Positions 49,101 to 60,070 of a DNA stretch of 64,000 nucleotides are shown one piece after another (within the stretch, counting starts at the first letter, position 1; every line of letters begins with the position of its first letter). The stretch lies in assembly GCF_037975245.1 (NCBI RefSeq), contig NC_092569.1, positions 33,127,668 to 33,191,667 of the forward strand, written 5' to 3'. Both the position numbers and the translations under genes were made by a program. Source of the DNA: Apostichopus japonicus (lineage: Eukaryota > Echinodermata > Holothuroidea > Aspidochirotida > Stichopodidae). The notes below the pieces were generated by a model, which saw only the letters and a program-made list of their open reading frames with translations, searched no databases and was not told the origin of the DNA.

Positions 49101-52100
49101 GTCTTGTAATGAATTTATTAAATGTATTTTATTACACAGATAATTGTCAGTGCCGAGGGAAGATCTTCAGGTAGGTATATTATTTATATTATATGATTTA
49201 TCTTATAATAAGAAGTAACCTCTGTAATTTATATCACTTATGTATTGTAAACGTTAACAACTCAGTTGGACAACTTGAATGGCTGGAAATGGCTCTTTAA
49301 TGGTCGCTCTTGACGTTTTGTTTTCAATCTTGTTACTATTGAATTTCCATTGCATGCTGAAAACTAATCAAATATAACGCTTCAAAATAGTTACATCTGA
49401 GAATTCAATTACGGTGACGTCATTTACTTTTAGTGGTGATATCTTCGACTATATAGTAGTTGTTGAGTAATAGTTGGTATTAAAACTGATGTAATGCCTT
49501 AAATCTCTTAGTAACGAAACCGGTTCTGTTACAATTGGCTCAAAAATCTTAAAGTAAAAAAAAAAAAAAATTGATTCGTGTAGCGCTTTTTAACAGCGAT
49601 AGATTTAAAGCGCTTTACAGACGTTATATTACCCCGGTCAATGGTAACCTGTCCCAGAGACAATCCCTCCAGTCGGCAGCAGTTATATACTGCGCCCAAT
49701 AACAGGTTACCTCACATGTACCCATTTAACCCTTGGGTGGAGAGAGGCAATTGAGAGAAAGCATCTTAGGCGATATTTTCGTTCGCTGAAACGATTTTCG
49801 TCGCAATAAAATGTTAACTTTGTTTTACTTTCCATCCAGGTTCTTCATACTTTGTTTTTCAACAACCTGCGTATCCGAGAGATTGCAAAGAAGTATCGGA
49901 TGTATGTTCCTCTACACACAATACATCTGGAGTGTACCTAATTAAACCTGATGGTTATCCAGAACCGTTTGAGACTTACTGTGATAATGATCTTGATACT
50001 GGTGGTTGGACGGTATGGCTGATTACGTGATGTTTCCTTTTCAACTTGAAATAGATATGTAAAAAATTACTTTTTTACAATTTTGCATACAGTAATATAT
50101 AGCGGTGTAATAAAAATCGTTATTTCAAATAGAATCTTGATATTTGTTATTGGAGCTAGTGTTTAAATCAATGATGTTATATATTTTAAAATTTAAGAAC
50201 AGTGTAGTTCTTCTTCCAAGTAAACAGTAAACTTCTAGCCCACACACTATAAACTGAAGTTAGAAATATAAATTCTTATTTCTGTGTAATAATTGTTAGC
50301 AACAAATCGCATGCAGAATGGAACGTTAACATTTAACTTCTTTGATTCTCGTTGTAGGTACTACAGCGACGAAGATTGGATTCTGTCAAATTTAATAGAA
50401 GTTGGAAAGACTTCAGAAATGGCTTTGGCTTTCTAGGGAGTGAGTTCTGGATCGGAAATGAGAAAATTGCCTACTTAACAAATCAAAAGCGGTACCAACT
50501 GAGAATGGACTTTGAGAACGTTGCTGGAGAAACTTACTATGTAACATACGACGATTTTCGTATCTCAGATGAATGGGGGAAATATTATATATCAAGTTTA
50601 GGTACATTCATAATATCAGATGGTAAGTGTCTTTTACATTCTTATTCAATATAAAGCCAAATAATAAGAATATCATTTATGTCAAAAGTAAACGTGCATA
50701 AACTGAAAGGTGTATTCTAAGAACGAATTGATCTTTTGGAGGTAGACTTTACATATCAATTATCTTTTCTTACTTTGAAGAAACTGCTACAATATATATA
50801 GTTCGAGTACACATATAGTAAATCAGCGAGTACAATGACGATACAACACATATATTAGCGATAACAGTATAATCATATGATTGCGAGTACAAGCTCAAAG
50901 CGCGAGTTCAAATACTTAATCTTGCATTAGTATCTATACTATATTTCCAAAATGCCTCCATTAGTTAAAGTGTGATTACGCACTCACTACAAGACTGCTT
51001 CGTACTCAACACTAATATTGGCTCTGACCAAGGAACCGTATCTACCGTTTGTACAACAGAACGCTTACACTGAAAACAGTTACGTCCCCCAGTTTCATCA
51101 GCGCAACCAACGCAAACGAAATTTGGAAGTTTCTATTAATTGTCATTTTTGTCAGAGAGCAGTATACTTTCACCGAGGGAAAGCCTGTAACAAAAGCTAT
51201 GACTATCTGGCTTCAGTTGTACAACAAATGATGGGGTGTTATCTCGTAATGTTCAATAACTATTAATATAAATGTGACAAAGGAACGGTCACTGAGTGAT
51301 TTAAAATGTTCTGAAGTCATTCGAACTGCTTCTGAAAGTGTGTTACTTTCCTTTAACCTTCTTGACAGCCAACTATTGAAGTAATTAAAAAAACCTTTTC
51401 TTTGGCACTTGTCATATTCGTTGTGGTGTATCAGGTTACTTTTATTTACCCTTTCTTCCCTTTCCTGTTGTCTAGAATTAAAAATTGAATGGTGTCCAGC
51501 TAATGAGATATTTAGCAATGAGACATGTGAGAGGACTTGTGAAGACCCCGATACTTGCATCTCGGCTACCTCTCGCACAGAATCAGAGCAATGTGTTTGC
51601 GTCGGCGATTATCTGAGAGAGCAAGGACAATGCATCCCTCTCAACCAATGCAACTGCTTCGTTGATGAAAAAGGAAGTGTATTAGGGGTCAGTACGGTTC
51701 TTTCAGGACTTTTTTAAGCTTTACTCTTACTTCATTGTCCATATCATTAGAAGAAAATCTTCTATTATTTAAACTTGTTGATTATCACATTACATTTACA
51801 GATAACCGAGTAGCGCTCACATCGCGGTTGGGAAAGGGGCATAAACCCCACCTCCGTCGCCAGTTCTGGCAAAACTGTTGGTCAGGAACGTATTACATAA
51901 ATCAGGAAGATAAGACATACGAGTTTGCATCCCCTTATAAACCAAAAACAAAATTCATGGATACTTCATACCATAGTCTTGCAGTTACAACTAATTGTAG
52001 GCCTAATGTTAAGTCGCAATAAGCCGTTGAATGCAACATTTGACGGCTACCTTTGTTCTTGATAGCGGATCCATAGGCCCCCTACATCGGAGTTGGTTTC

Positions 52101-55100
52101 AAAAAAAAAAAAAAAAAAACATAAAACTTGTTTAACATTGGTCATCCATTGTTGAAATCCTGTTCATTTCACTGTGAAAATGTGTGACAAATAATTTATT
52201 TACTATTTTTTTTTCTCTGAATATCTTAAATTAGGAGGGCAAGTTTTACATCAATTCAAGATGTACACGAAATTCAACTTGCCAAGACAACCAGATTATA
52301 GAGGCGAGTTACCAGTGTAGTGATCACGCAACCTGTGCTGAGAGGAACGGTGTCCGTAAATGTTACTGCAATCCAAACTACGAAGGGGACGGAGAGACGT
52401 GCGTACTCCCAAAAGATTGCTATGAGCTTTATGTTTCCGGTACACGCAGTGATGGTGTTTACACCATTTACCCTGATGGTTGGTCAAGCGGCATTCAGGT
52501 TTACTGTGAGATGGAAAGTAACGGAGGAGGATGGACAGTGAGTTTTGCAACATTTAATTATTTAAATTTTGAACTTCCTCACATTATACTTTACTTTCCT
52601 CAAAATGATGCACCGCAGATCTCGTTGAGATGAACTTGACCATTTTAGGAAAAAAAATAAAGAAAAAAAAATACTCTTGTGAATTATCTAACTTTCACAA
52701 TATCCATTTCTTTGTTAACTACTTTACGGCTTTGGATGTCATGCATTATACAGTTGGAGTACCTTTTTTTTCTTCATTTTATAGGTTTTCCAGCGACGAT
52801 CGAGTGCCTCCGTTGAATTTTATCGTGGTTGGTTGGACTACAAGAACGGTTTTGGTAATAAAAATCAAGACCACTGGCTAGGTAACAAATATATCCACTC
52901 TCTGACCAACCAGAAAACGTACCAGCTTCGTATTGATCTAAGGGATTCCGCTTCATCATCGTATTACGCCCTCTATTCGACTTTTAGCATTACTGACGAG
53001 GCAGACAAGTATCGACTATCAGTTGGATCACACAGTGGAAATACAGGTGAGTAGTTGGTGTTCTAATCATTGAAGCATACATAAATGTGGAACGATTACG
53101 TCAATTAGGAAAAGCGTAAAGACCCCCCTCCCCCCCCCAAAAAAATATAACAACACAAAGAAACGTGCCAACCAAGGAGGATCACGTGACGTGCTCCCCT
53201 ATAGCAATTCATTCTTGTAGTACTCCTTAAATGTTTATTCTGCAACAACTAATGTCTTGATCTCATAGCTACCGTATTTCTGGCTAAATGATATATGAGT
53301 TCAATGTTTACAGCAATTTTCAATTCCAAACATTGCTATTTTCTTTCAAACGTTTGAACTACAGTTGGAACGCACGTAGGTTTACAGGACTGTATACAAT
53401 GTGTGCAGACATAAGAAGCAGACGATTAGATTCGCTGTTCCTTGGCAACACAGGTCTCCTTGCCGTGTTTGCACGTAACAAACACCTAACAATATATAAA
53501 GCTATGACAGTAGATATTCTAATAGTAGCCAAGCTCTATGTATTTCTGACACAGAGAAATTAAATCTCAACATCACTATCATCCCAACCTAAACGAATAT
53601 TCTGAAATTTGACGTAAATGTCTGTTGCCTTACGCGCGCTGTTGCCTACGAAACTCCCAACACTTACAAAGGGGTTAATAATATATGAGTAGTACCTGGA
53701 AGTATGTCACATGTGCCTTCACGTAACTGTGGTATGTATATTCGATGATTCTCATATCTGTAAATGTTGAGGCGCTATGTTAATATAATCATGTTATATA
53801 TAAAGTCATGTAGGGTTTATCATTCATAGAACATTGAAACAGAGGAATCAGAAAGGATGTAGTTTTCAATATTCGTCTGTATAGATTAGAGAAATTGTAA
53901 TCAATCAATCAGCCTGTTCGAAGAAGTTATACGTACGAGACTAGATGGCACATGTCGATAAGAACTAAATATTTAAATTTCAATGGTCAATATCATTCAA
54001 GATTTTCATAAATGTAATATATCGACGTTTGGTGAGTTTCTCGAAACCTAAAATATTAGCTTCTACATTCATAGTAAATTCTCTTTATACAATGTCGGTT
54101 CTATTCTTCATTAAAACATATTTATTTCATGATTTGTGTATAGTGTAAATTTCAATCTACGTTTATAGTCCAACGTATGAGCTCAGGTTGAAAGATACAA
54201 AGATTACAAAGTGCTATAGATATAGGGTAAAGAATTTAAACAATCGATGGCAATAACACCCTGTATACCATGTATACAGTAGAACAGGGAACTTGGAGCC
54301 GGGCAGATATTATATTACAACCATAATATTGACAGAAAAAATTATGCCGTCTATTTGATTTTTGTTTTATTGGGAGATGGCCTTTTCAGCAAAATGCAAT
54401 TATTACTTTGTATGTAATAAAAACAAGTAAGATTACTCAGGACTAGATCCTTCAACGATACCCTTGTTTTCCTAAATTGAATAAGATAGGAAGCTACATC
54501 ACACAGCCCCCCCCCCCCCTCACACCCTCCTTATCTAAGTTCGAAGAGAGCCTTAGTTAGCCTATGTGGTACAATAAAAAAAATAAGTACTGGGTTGAAT
54601 GAGGGCATAAATGAAAAGTTGGTTATGCAAATTAAATTATACATCATATTATTCAACAAATTACAACATTAAACACCGTGACAAACAATAATTTATAACT
54701 AGAGTTTGACAGAGTTAGTAAGCTTATTTTTTACCTTCAAAATAACAATCAAATAAATAAAAGAATGAATAGTAGTGTTAAATGCCGATAAATAAATAAA
54801 AATGAAAGAGCGATATTAGCGACTCTAGTAACCCAAACGTAGTATTTGGTTAAAGTAGTTTCCCCATCTGTATGTTACTCCTGTAGCGGCACTGTATTTC
54901 AAGCGGAACAAAAATTAAAAAAAAAAGTATAAAAACGTCCTTGCAAAGACAAATTACCTACTTATTTATCTTAGTTAATGAACACAAAAAACAAACAATA
55001 AGCGGAACTGACGTTATTATCTTGTCAGGACAAGAACGCACTGCCCTCTAACTTGTATACACTGTTCGATCGTTCAAAGTCGATAAATTGAACGGTTTAT

Positions 55101-55446
55101 TTAGTCTTTCTTGTTTCTTGCAGGTAATGACCGTTTGTCTTACAACAACAATAAACAATTCAGTACAAAAGACCAGGACAACGACGGTAGTAGTTACGAC
55201 TGTGCAGAGGGACATCGCGGTGGCTGGTGGTACGGTTATTATTATTATTATTATAGTTACTGCCGTTATGATTACTATTGCTATTATTACCCTTATGGCA
55301 GTTACTGTCGTTACTGTGGTTATTCAAATCTCAACGGAGACTACGACGGCTCTACTCGAGGAACGTACATGTTCTGGTACAGTTCTAGTTTGAACACTTA
55401 CGGATGCAGCCTACAATACACAGAAATGAAAATACGACCTGTGTAG
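43083..55446 (+). CDS. FREP gene C: signal peptide-FReD(partial)-TIL-EGF-FReD, intact
   Basis: A spliced gene of eight exons: 43083-43148, 49140-49170, 49840-50012, 50358-50622, 51476-51687, 52235-52537, 52785-53046, 55124-55446. Together they give 1635 nt, 544 codons plus stop, with no frame break. Order in the protein: signal peptide (about 1-22), short linker, FReD A and B subdomains without P (about 33-178), TIL module (about 179-249), E/EGF-like module (about 250-305), then a complete FReD whose P subdomain has a 31-residue Tyr/Cys-rich insert. FReDs bind acetylated sugars or other ligands; TIL modules inhibit proteases or act as spacers. A secreted immune lectin is inferred. I know of no family with this exact order, but I cannot search. 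The first two exons are joined to the rest by phase and gene B's layout, over a 6-kb intron. Confidence 0.75.
43149..49139 (+). other. Gene C intron 1
   Basis: About 6 kb of AT-rich sequence with no recognised exon. Near 48348-48435 there is a patch of GATATCGG-type words (ccgatattggcgatatcgg, followed by cacagcactag) that resembles the end of a hAT-like non-autonomous element. Confidence 0.55.
49140..49170 (+). CDS. Gene C exon 2: short linker
   Basis: A 31-nt exon between attacacag and gtaggt, reading IIVSAEGRSS, phase 0 to 1. Gene B has a 58-nt exon of unrelated sequence at the same place. Confidence 0.6.
49552..49768. mobile_element. SINE/MITE-like insertion in gene C intron 2
   Basis: Gene A lacks this segment at the matching place (near 235-245). 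It is flanked by ATCTTA (49546-49551 and 49763-49768), begins with an A-rich run and contains agcgctttttaacagcg and aaagcgctttacagacgtt, then a stretch ending ggagagaggcaatt. The class is not certain. Confidence 0.65.
49840..50012 (+). CDS. Gene C exon 3: first FReD, A subdomain
   Basis: The equivalent of 310-482. Reads SSYFVFQQPAYPRDCKEVSD, SGVYLIKPDGYPEPFETYC and ends GGWT at donor gtatgg. Confidence 0.85.
50358..50622 (+). CDS. Gene C exon 4: first FReD, B subdomain
   Basis: The equivalent of 819-1083 with a few substitutions. Begins VLQRRRLDSVKFNRSW and ends SLGTFIISD in phase 1. It is followed by the TIL exon instead of a P exon. Confidence 0.85.
51476..51687 (+). CDS. Gene C exon 5: TIL-like module
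   Basis: The equivalent of 1937-2148. Reads WCPANEIFSNETCERTC, the C-V-C-V-G core, QCIPLNQCNC and GSVLG, with the same 8 of 10 TIL cysteines. Confidence 0.75.
52235..52537 (+). CDS. Gene C exon 6: E/EGF-like module plus second FReD start
   Basis: Acceptor aattag, donor gtgagt, 303 nt, phase 0 to 0. Reads EGKFYINSRCTRNSTC, then YQCSDHATCAERNGVRKCYC, YEGDGETC, LPKDCYELYVSG and GGGWT. It is one exon where gene A has two EGF copies: its first part matches A's 2686 copy and the remainder matches A's 2862 copy. Confidence 0.85.
52785..53046 (+). CDS. Gene C exon 7: second FReD, B subdomain
   Basis: Begins VFQRRSSASVEFYRGWLDYK, has NGFGNKNQDHWLGN and YQLRIDL and ends HSGNTG at donor gtgagt, phase 1. 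The equivalent of 3414-3675. Confidence 0.85.
53047..55123 (+). other. Gene C last intron
   Basis: Nearly the same sequence as gene A's last intron. No exon recognised. Confidence 0.7.
55124..55446 (+). CDS. Gene C exon 8: P subdomain with Tyr/Cys-rich insert
   Basis: The calcium loop KDQDNDGSSYDCAEGH is followed by GGWW. A 31-residue insert (55231-55323), with 18 Tyr and 4 Cys encoded largely by TAT/TAC triplets, then precedes SNLNGDYDG, and the exon closes with CSLQYTEMKIRPV and TAG. Gene A's insert has 32 residues and differs at many positions. Confidence 0.85.
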
Positions 55447-55730
55447 ACAAAACACTGTATAAATAACAAGTTGCACAAGAGAGCAGTTTTTACTAAGAAA
55501 AGTAAGAAAAGATCGATACATATCTCTGAGCATCGGACAGCTGAACGTGCCATAGACAAGAAAGAAGAAGAAAATGTAACAAAAGTTACGAATGGGACGA
55601 TTCAACAAATATTTCATTTTAAGGGAATGAGAAGATAGCATTGATTGAAATTGATGTCAAATATTAATATTAACCAGATTGTTGTTGCTTAAAAGTTCGT
55701 AAATTGATTATTTTATGAGTCTCACAAAAG

Positions 55731-55736
55731 AATAAA
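55731..55736 (+). terminator. Candidate poly(A) signal of gene C
   Basis: AATAAA 285 bases after the stop codon. Confidence 0.4.
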
Positions 55737-56087
55737 ATCAGAAATCAATGTGAACATGTCCATTTTTCTTTTCGTGTTTTCAATTCCAACCCTCACCTAG
55801 CCCCCCCCCCCCCACCCAAAAAAATAAAATAAATAAAAACTGGTTTGTCAGAAATTAACAATTGCGTGAAAGTGGTTTCTAGGACCACACACCTACATAT
55901 TATATCATACATCGATGGAAGTGTAAAGATTCAATGTGACATACACTTGAAAGGATATATAGATATATTTTATGTTAATTCAATGGAGGTAAACGACAAA
56001 GGCAAATGAATATATATAAATGAAAATCGTAATGAGTTGGAAAATCAAGAACAGTAAAAAAACTTTCAGCCTCCACCAGGATTTTCC

Positions 56088-56090
<3 letters not shown>

Positions 56091-56168
<78 letters not shown>
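56091..56168. repeat. (TA)n microsatellite
   Basis: A pure TA tract just after a short relative of the tRNA-like SINE seen at 9851. Confidence 0.9.
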
Positions 56169-56172
<4 letters not shown>

Positions 56173-56937
56173 CATGTGTATATATATGTGTATACATATA
56201 TAAATACAGTGGTTTACGGCGTATGGCACTTAATGATGGTGAGATTGGGCATGCTTCCGGTAAGCCAACCGACGGTACTGGGGCCTTGAAACAATAAGCC
56301 CTTTTGGCCCACTGGACAAAACTATGGCCTTTCTCGACAAGAGGATATTGGCGCTTTCGGCACCTTAAACCTGTAGCACATTCTACGCCTCGCAACCACG
56401 ACGAGCCGGTTTCCAGACGGATAGGACCATCTTCCTTTACTAAGCCTATTCTAGCCTATACTGATAGCATAACTAAGGGCGTTTACGCCTAGCTTTTCTT
56501 GCCCCCTCTCCGCATTCTTATCATACAATTCGTCATTCTTCTAACAAACTGAAACAACACGGAAGAGCAAAGAAACGGAATTGCTCAATATATTGTTCAT
56601 TAATGTTATTAGTCACCAATTACTCTCAACAAGAATGGTTCTCCTTATTATCAAAGTGCTTCGAATCATGGATGTGTTATACCGTGGTTCGACCACGCAC
56701 TCTGTTAGTCTACATGTGTATACCGTCCTATATCTAACTATTGATCAAAGTCACTAGTTTGTGGAGGTAGTACACAAGAACTAACGCGATATCGTCGCCT
56801 CATGCTATTGGATGTTTTGTACGAATTCATTGCAAATATATATGCTATGCATAGGCATTACATGAACAATTTGATGTCGCATTGTTTCGAAGAAGTTCAA
56901 CAAGTCTAAATTCCCCTTTGTTTATTTAGTTTACCCG
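56169..56937. other. No gene seen
   Basis: Mixed-composition sequence. From 56210 to 56500 the GC content is higher than nearby, but no domain is recognised in either strand. Confidence 0.5.
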
Positions 56938-57190
56938 GACAACTCTCCCCCCCCCCCGGACGAATTCCCCCCGGACGATTACCAATCGGACGATTCCCCC
57001 TCGGACAATTCCCACTCGAACAATTCCCAATCCTGACAATTGCCCCCCCCCCCCCGGACAATTCCCACCCGGACAATTGTCAAACTTGACAATTGCCCAC
57101 CGAAGACTTCCCACTCCGGACAATTCCCAACCATGACAATTGCCGCCGGACAATTTCCCTGGACAATACCCCTCCTCGGAAATGTCGACG
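56938..57190. repeat. Array of a degenerate GGACAATTCCC-type repeat, left arm
   Basis: About a dozen copies of ggacaattccc/gacaattgccc spaced roughly 15-20 bp, with C runs between. The inverted form (gggaattgtcc) fills about 59910-60060. Confidence 0.8.
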
Positions 57191-57339
57191 ATTGATTGAC
57201 AGCCGATGTAGGAGGGTTTAAACTATTAGTCCAGTAAGAATGGGGGTTTACCAAGAACTAACTGCAAGAGGAGATTTCTTTTTTACATATTGTTGTTGCT
57301 TCCCCACTGAAGCATTTAAAGATATTGTTCGAAGCCCGC

Positions 57340-57710
57340 CCACTCATGAATAATAATGAGATTGGCACCACAAACAATAGGGACCATATACTCACTATGG
57401 GCAATCCACCACCTAAGTATGGGGATAATGAAACCTTGCGTCATTGACTTTTCAACGAAATTACATTTGGCCCGCCCCTCATGAATATAAATGAGATACG
57501 ATAAGGTACTAACCTACGCATGTACCCACCTCCTAGCAATGCCACGAAACAAGTAAGAACAAAATCGGCCATTCGGTTACCGAGATACGGAGTCCGTCCA
57601 TTTATGAATATTAATGAGATTGGCACCAAAAACGATCGGGAAAATTTACTCACTATGGGTAACCTACCCACCAAGTATGATACCGATCGGATCTTGCATC
57701 ATTCAGTTAT
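57340..57710. repeat. Two full and one partial copy of a block of about 110 bp
   Basis: Blocks starting at catgaataataatgagatt (about 57345) and atgaatattaatgagatt (about 57604) share ggcaccacaaac/ggcaccaaaaac, ctcactatggg and aagtatg. A partial middle copy begins at about 57480. The second copy leads into a CA-rich microsatellite. Confidence 0.7.
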
Positions 57711-57865
57711 CGTGATTACAAGCCGGCGTCACAGACACACAGACACACACACATATGCAAAGAAAAGTCAAATAGTCAAAGAAAAGTCTACCCGGAAACA
57801 AATGCAACCATAGTGCGCGGAAAGTGCGCAGAAAATGTTAAGGTTATCTAGCTAACATGCATGTG
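57711..57865. other. CA-rich stretch, no gene
   Basis: cacagacacacagacacacaca near 57730, then unremarkable sequence. Confidence 0.6.
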
Positions 57866-59340
57866 CAGGGGCGTATCCAGGATTTTCTGACCCGGGGGGC
57901 GCCAATTACTATCTAAGCGGAGCGCCACCATCGGTTGGCGCGCAGCGTACAAGAAAATTTTCTGGTTTTGATACCTCCAGATCACCGGAAATGGCACTTT
58001 TCGGGCTTGAAAATGACCAGCCAGATGTACACTTTTTGCCTGAGACTCAAGTATTTCCCAATAGCTTTTTTTCCCCCATCCATAACCTTTTTGAAGATTG
58101 TCACCAGTCACAAATCATGTTCGACCTCATCGCATGTCCTGTGGATGATTGCTTGTGTAGGTGATTCTACGTCGCGTTCCACAATATCCGTCAGCCCCAC
58201 TTTTCAAGGTTTTCCCTATCTACATAAGACATTTCGTTGTTTACATTAGCATCCCGCACTATACTGTGCAACTTTCACGGATCGAAAGGTACACGATGGC
58301 ATACGATGTAAAAACCGAAGCTGGCTTATATGATATTGACATTAACATGTTGAACGCTCGCGGAGCGCGAAAATTTTGGGTTATTTTTTTCGGGCAAGTC
58401 GTTACAGCCCCAAATCAAATTTGGCTCCTACGCCCATGACTTCACACATAGACAGTTTTGAGGCTGTTCATCTTGGAACACCATTTTCATGCTCATTGAT
58501 ATAAGGTGATATCTGCTGTTTGCTTTACAAATTTGAGCAGGCGCGTAGCGAGGAGTTTGCCAAGTGAGGGGCGAAGCCTGTTGGCAAACTATCTAAGCGT
58601 AGCGCCACCATATGTTGGCGCGAAGCGTACAAGAAAATTTTTGGCAGAAAATGCCTCCCAGATCGCTGGAAATGGCACTACCCAGGACCATTTGTTAGCG
58701 CGAAGCGTACAAGCAAATTTTGGCCGAAAATACCTCCAAGATCGCTGGAAATGACACTTCCCCGGCCTTGTAAATTGCATCTAAGCCTTTTTTTTTTGAA
58801 ATTACTAACGATATCATAAAAATTATGCTCAAGGGGGGGGGGGGGTGGGGGCAGTCGCCCCTTCCCGAAATGCGTCATGTTCCCCGACGACACGGTCGAG
58901 TTAGAGACCAGCCACAGTTGGTTTCATAGCAGGTTTCATATACACACACACGCGTTATGATAGACCATATATAGTATATATGTACATATACATTATTGAG
59001 AGAGGACAAAATGGAAACGTCAAAAATGGAGTTGACGATGTTAGGGGTAGGGTGAGGCGCACGCCCCTTCCGAAATGCTTGATCAGTCACTGGCTACCCT
59101 GTGTATATGATAGGGATCAGCGCTGTAATGATGTCACTGTTTCTCCTACTCTTCCAGGTGTCTTGGCGTTTTTCTTTTACTCCCTCCTTTTCTCCTTTTT
59201 CTCTCTTTCTTCTTTTTCTTTTCCCTTCCTTCCTCTCCTCTTCCTCTTTTTCCCCCTTTTTTCTTCTCTTTTTTTCTCTTCTCTTTTTCTTACCCGGGGG
59301 GCGCGCGCCCCCAACCCCCCCCTGGATACGCGCCTGTTGT
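57866..59340. mobile_element. Non-autonomous TIR element with internal repeats
   Basis: The left end (caggggcgtatccagg) and right end (cctggatacgcgcctg) are inverted repeats, each followed inward by a cccggggggcgc-type word. Inside, a block with cgtacaagaaaatttt and tcgctggaaatggcact recurs at about 57945, 58625 and 58690. No transposase frame. The GGCGCGTATCCAGG ends also occur alone near 13470. Confidence 0.65.
59163..59292. repeat. Polypyrimidine tract of about 130 bases
   Basis: Almost pure C/T on the + strand (ttctttttctcttc-type units). The open frames here on both strands are artefacts. Confidence 0.85.
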
Positions 59341-59909
59341 GGAAGGAGTAAATAATTCTCACAGCGTCAATGAAGCTAGGACGCGCGAAGCGCCAAATCT
59401 ATTTTGTCACAAATTTACTAAATTAACGCCCAAAATATTATCATTGTGTCAGTGTAGCTAATAGTATACGCAATGCACGCGAAACAAAAAAGTGTTTTTG
59501 GTACTTTGTCTTCTAAATTACAGCCCTTTCTGCTTTTCAATTCAGCGGTGTTCGTATGTTTTACTACATTGCAAAATTATTACATTGTCAGAGTGACAGG
59601 ACGAAAGTGGTAATTCAGATATCTTTGTAAGTAGACCAAAGTAAACCAATATCTCACAACTTTATGTTGAAAAATTAAGCGAAAGTCACTCTCTACAGGG
59701 CAGACATGGTTTACACACAGAAAACGGAAATAAATAAATATATCATTAATACACGAGAATCTCGCACAAAGATAAGAGTTGTTCGTATCTTTAACTTCGC
59801 GATTATTTTTTTCTCAGGTGAGTTGGGGTTGTTGGTTATGCTGATATAAAATAACATAGTACGCACACACACTTTTATTGGTAACTAGCGTTATAAATTC
59901 GTCCCAATT
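59341..59909. other. No gene seen
   Basis: AT-rich, with no recognisable feature. Confidence 0.5.
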
Positions 59910-60070
59910 GGTTGCTCCCGAATTGACAATTATCTGTGGGCCAATTGTCCGGGGAAAATAATCCTGGGGGGTTTCCAGGGGGAATTGTCCTGGAGGGTAA
60001 TTGTCCGGGGGGTAATTGTCCGGTGGGGAGTCGACGGGGTGGGAATTGTCCAGGGGGAGTTTTCTGGAAA
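59910..60070. repeat. Array of GGGAATTGTCC-type repeat, right (inverted) arm
   Basis: About eight copies of ggtaattgtccgg/gggaattgtcc, the reverse complement of the motif at 56938-57190. Confidence 0.8.

Noticed and set aside
56926-57254. Gly/Asn/Cys-rich open frames on the minus strand
   Set aside because: Caused by the GGACAATT repeat array.
59177-59362. Lys/Glu-rich and Phe/Ser/Leu-rich open frames
   Set aside because: Caused by the polypyrimidine tract.
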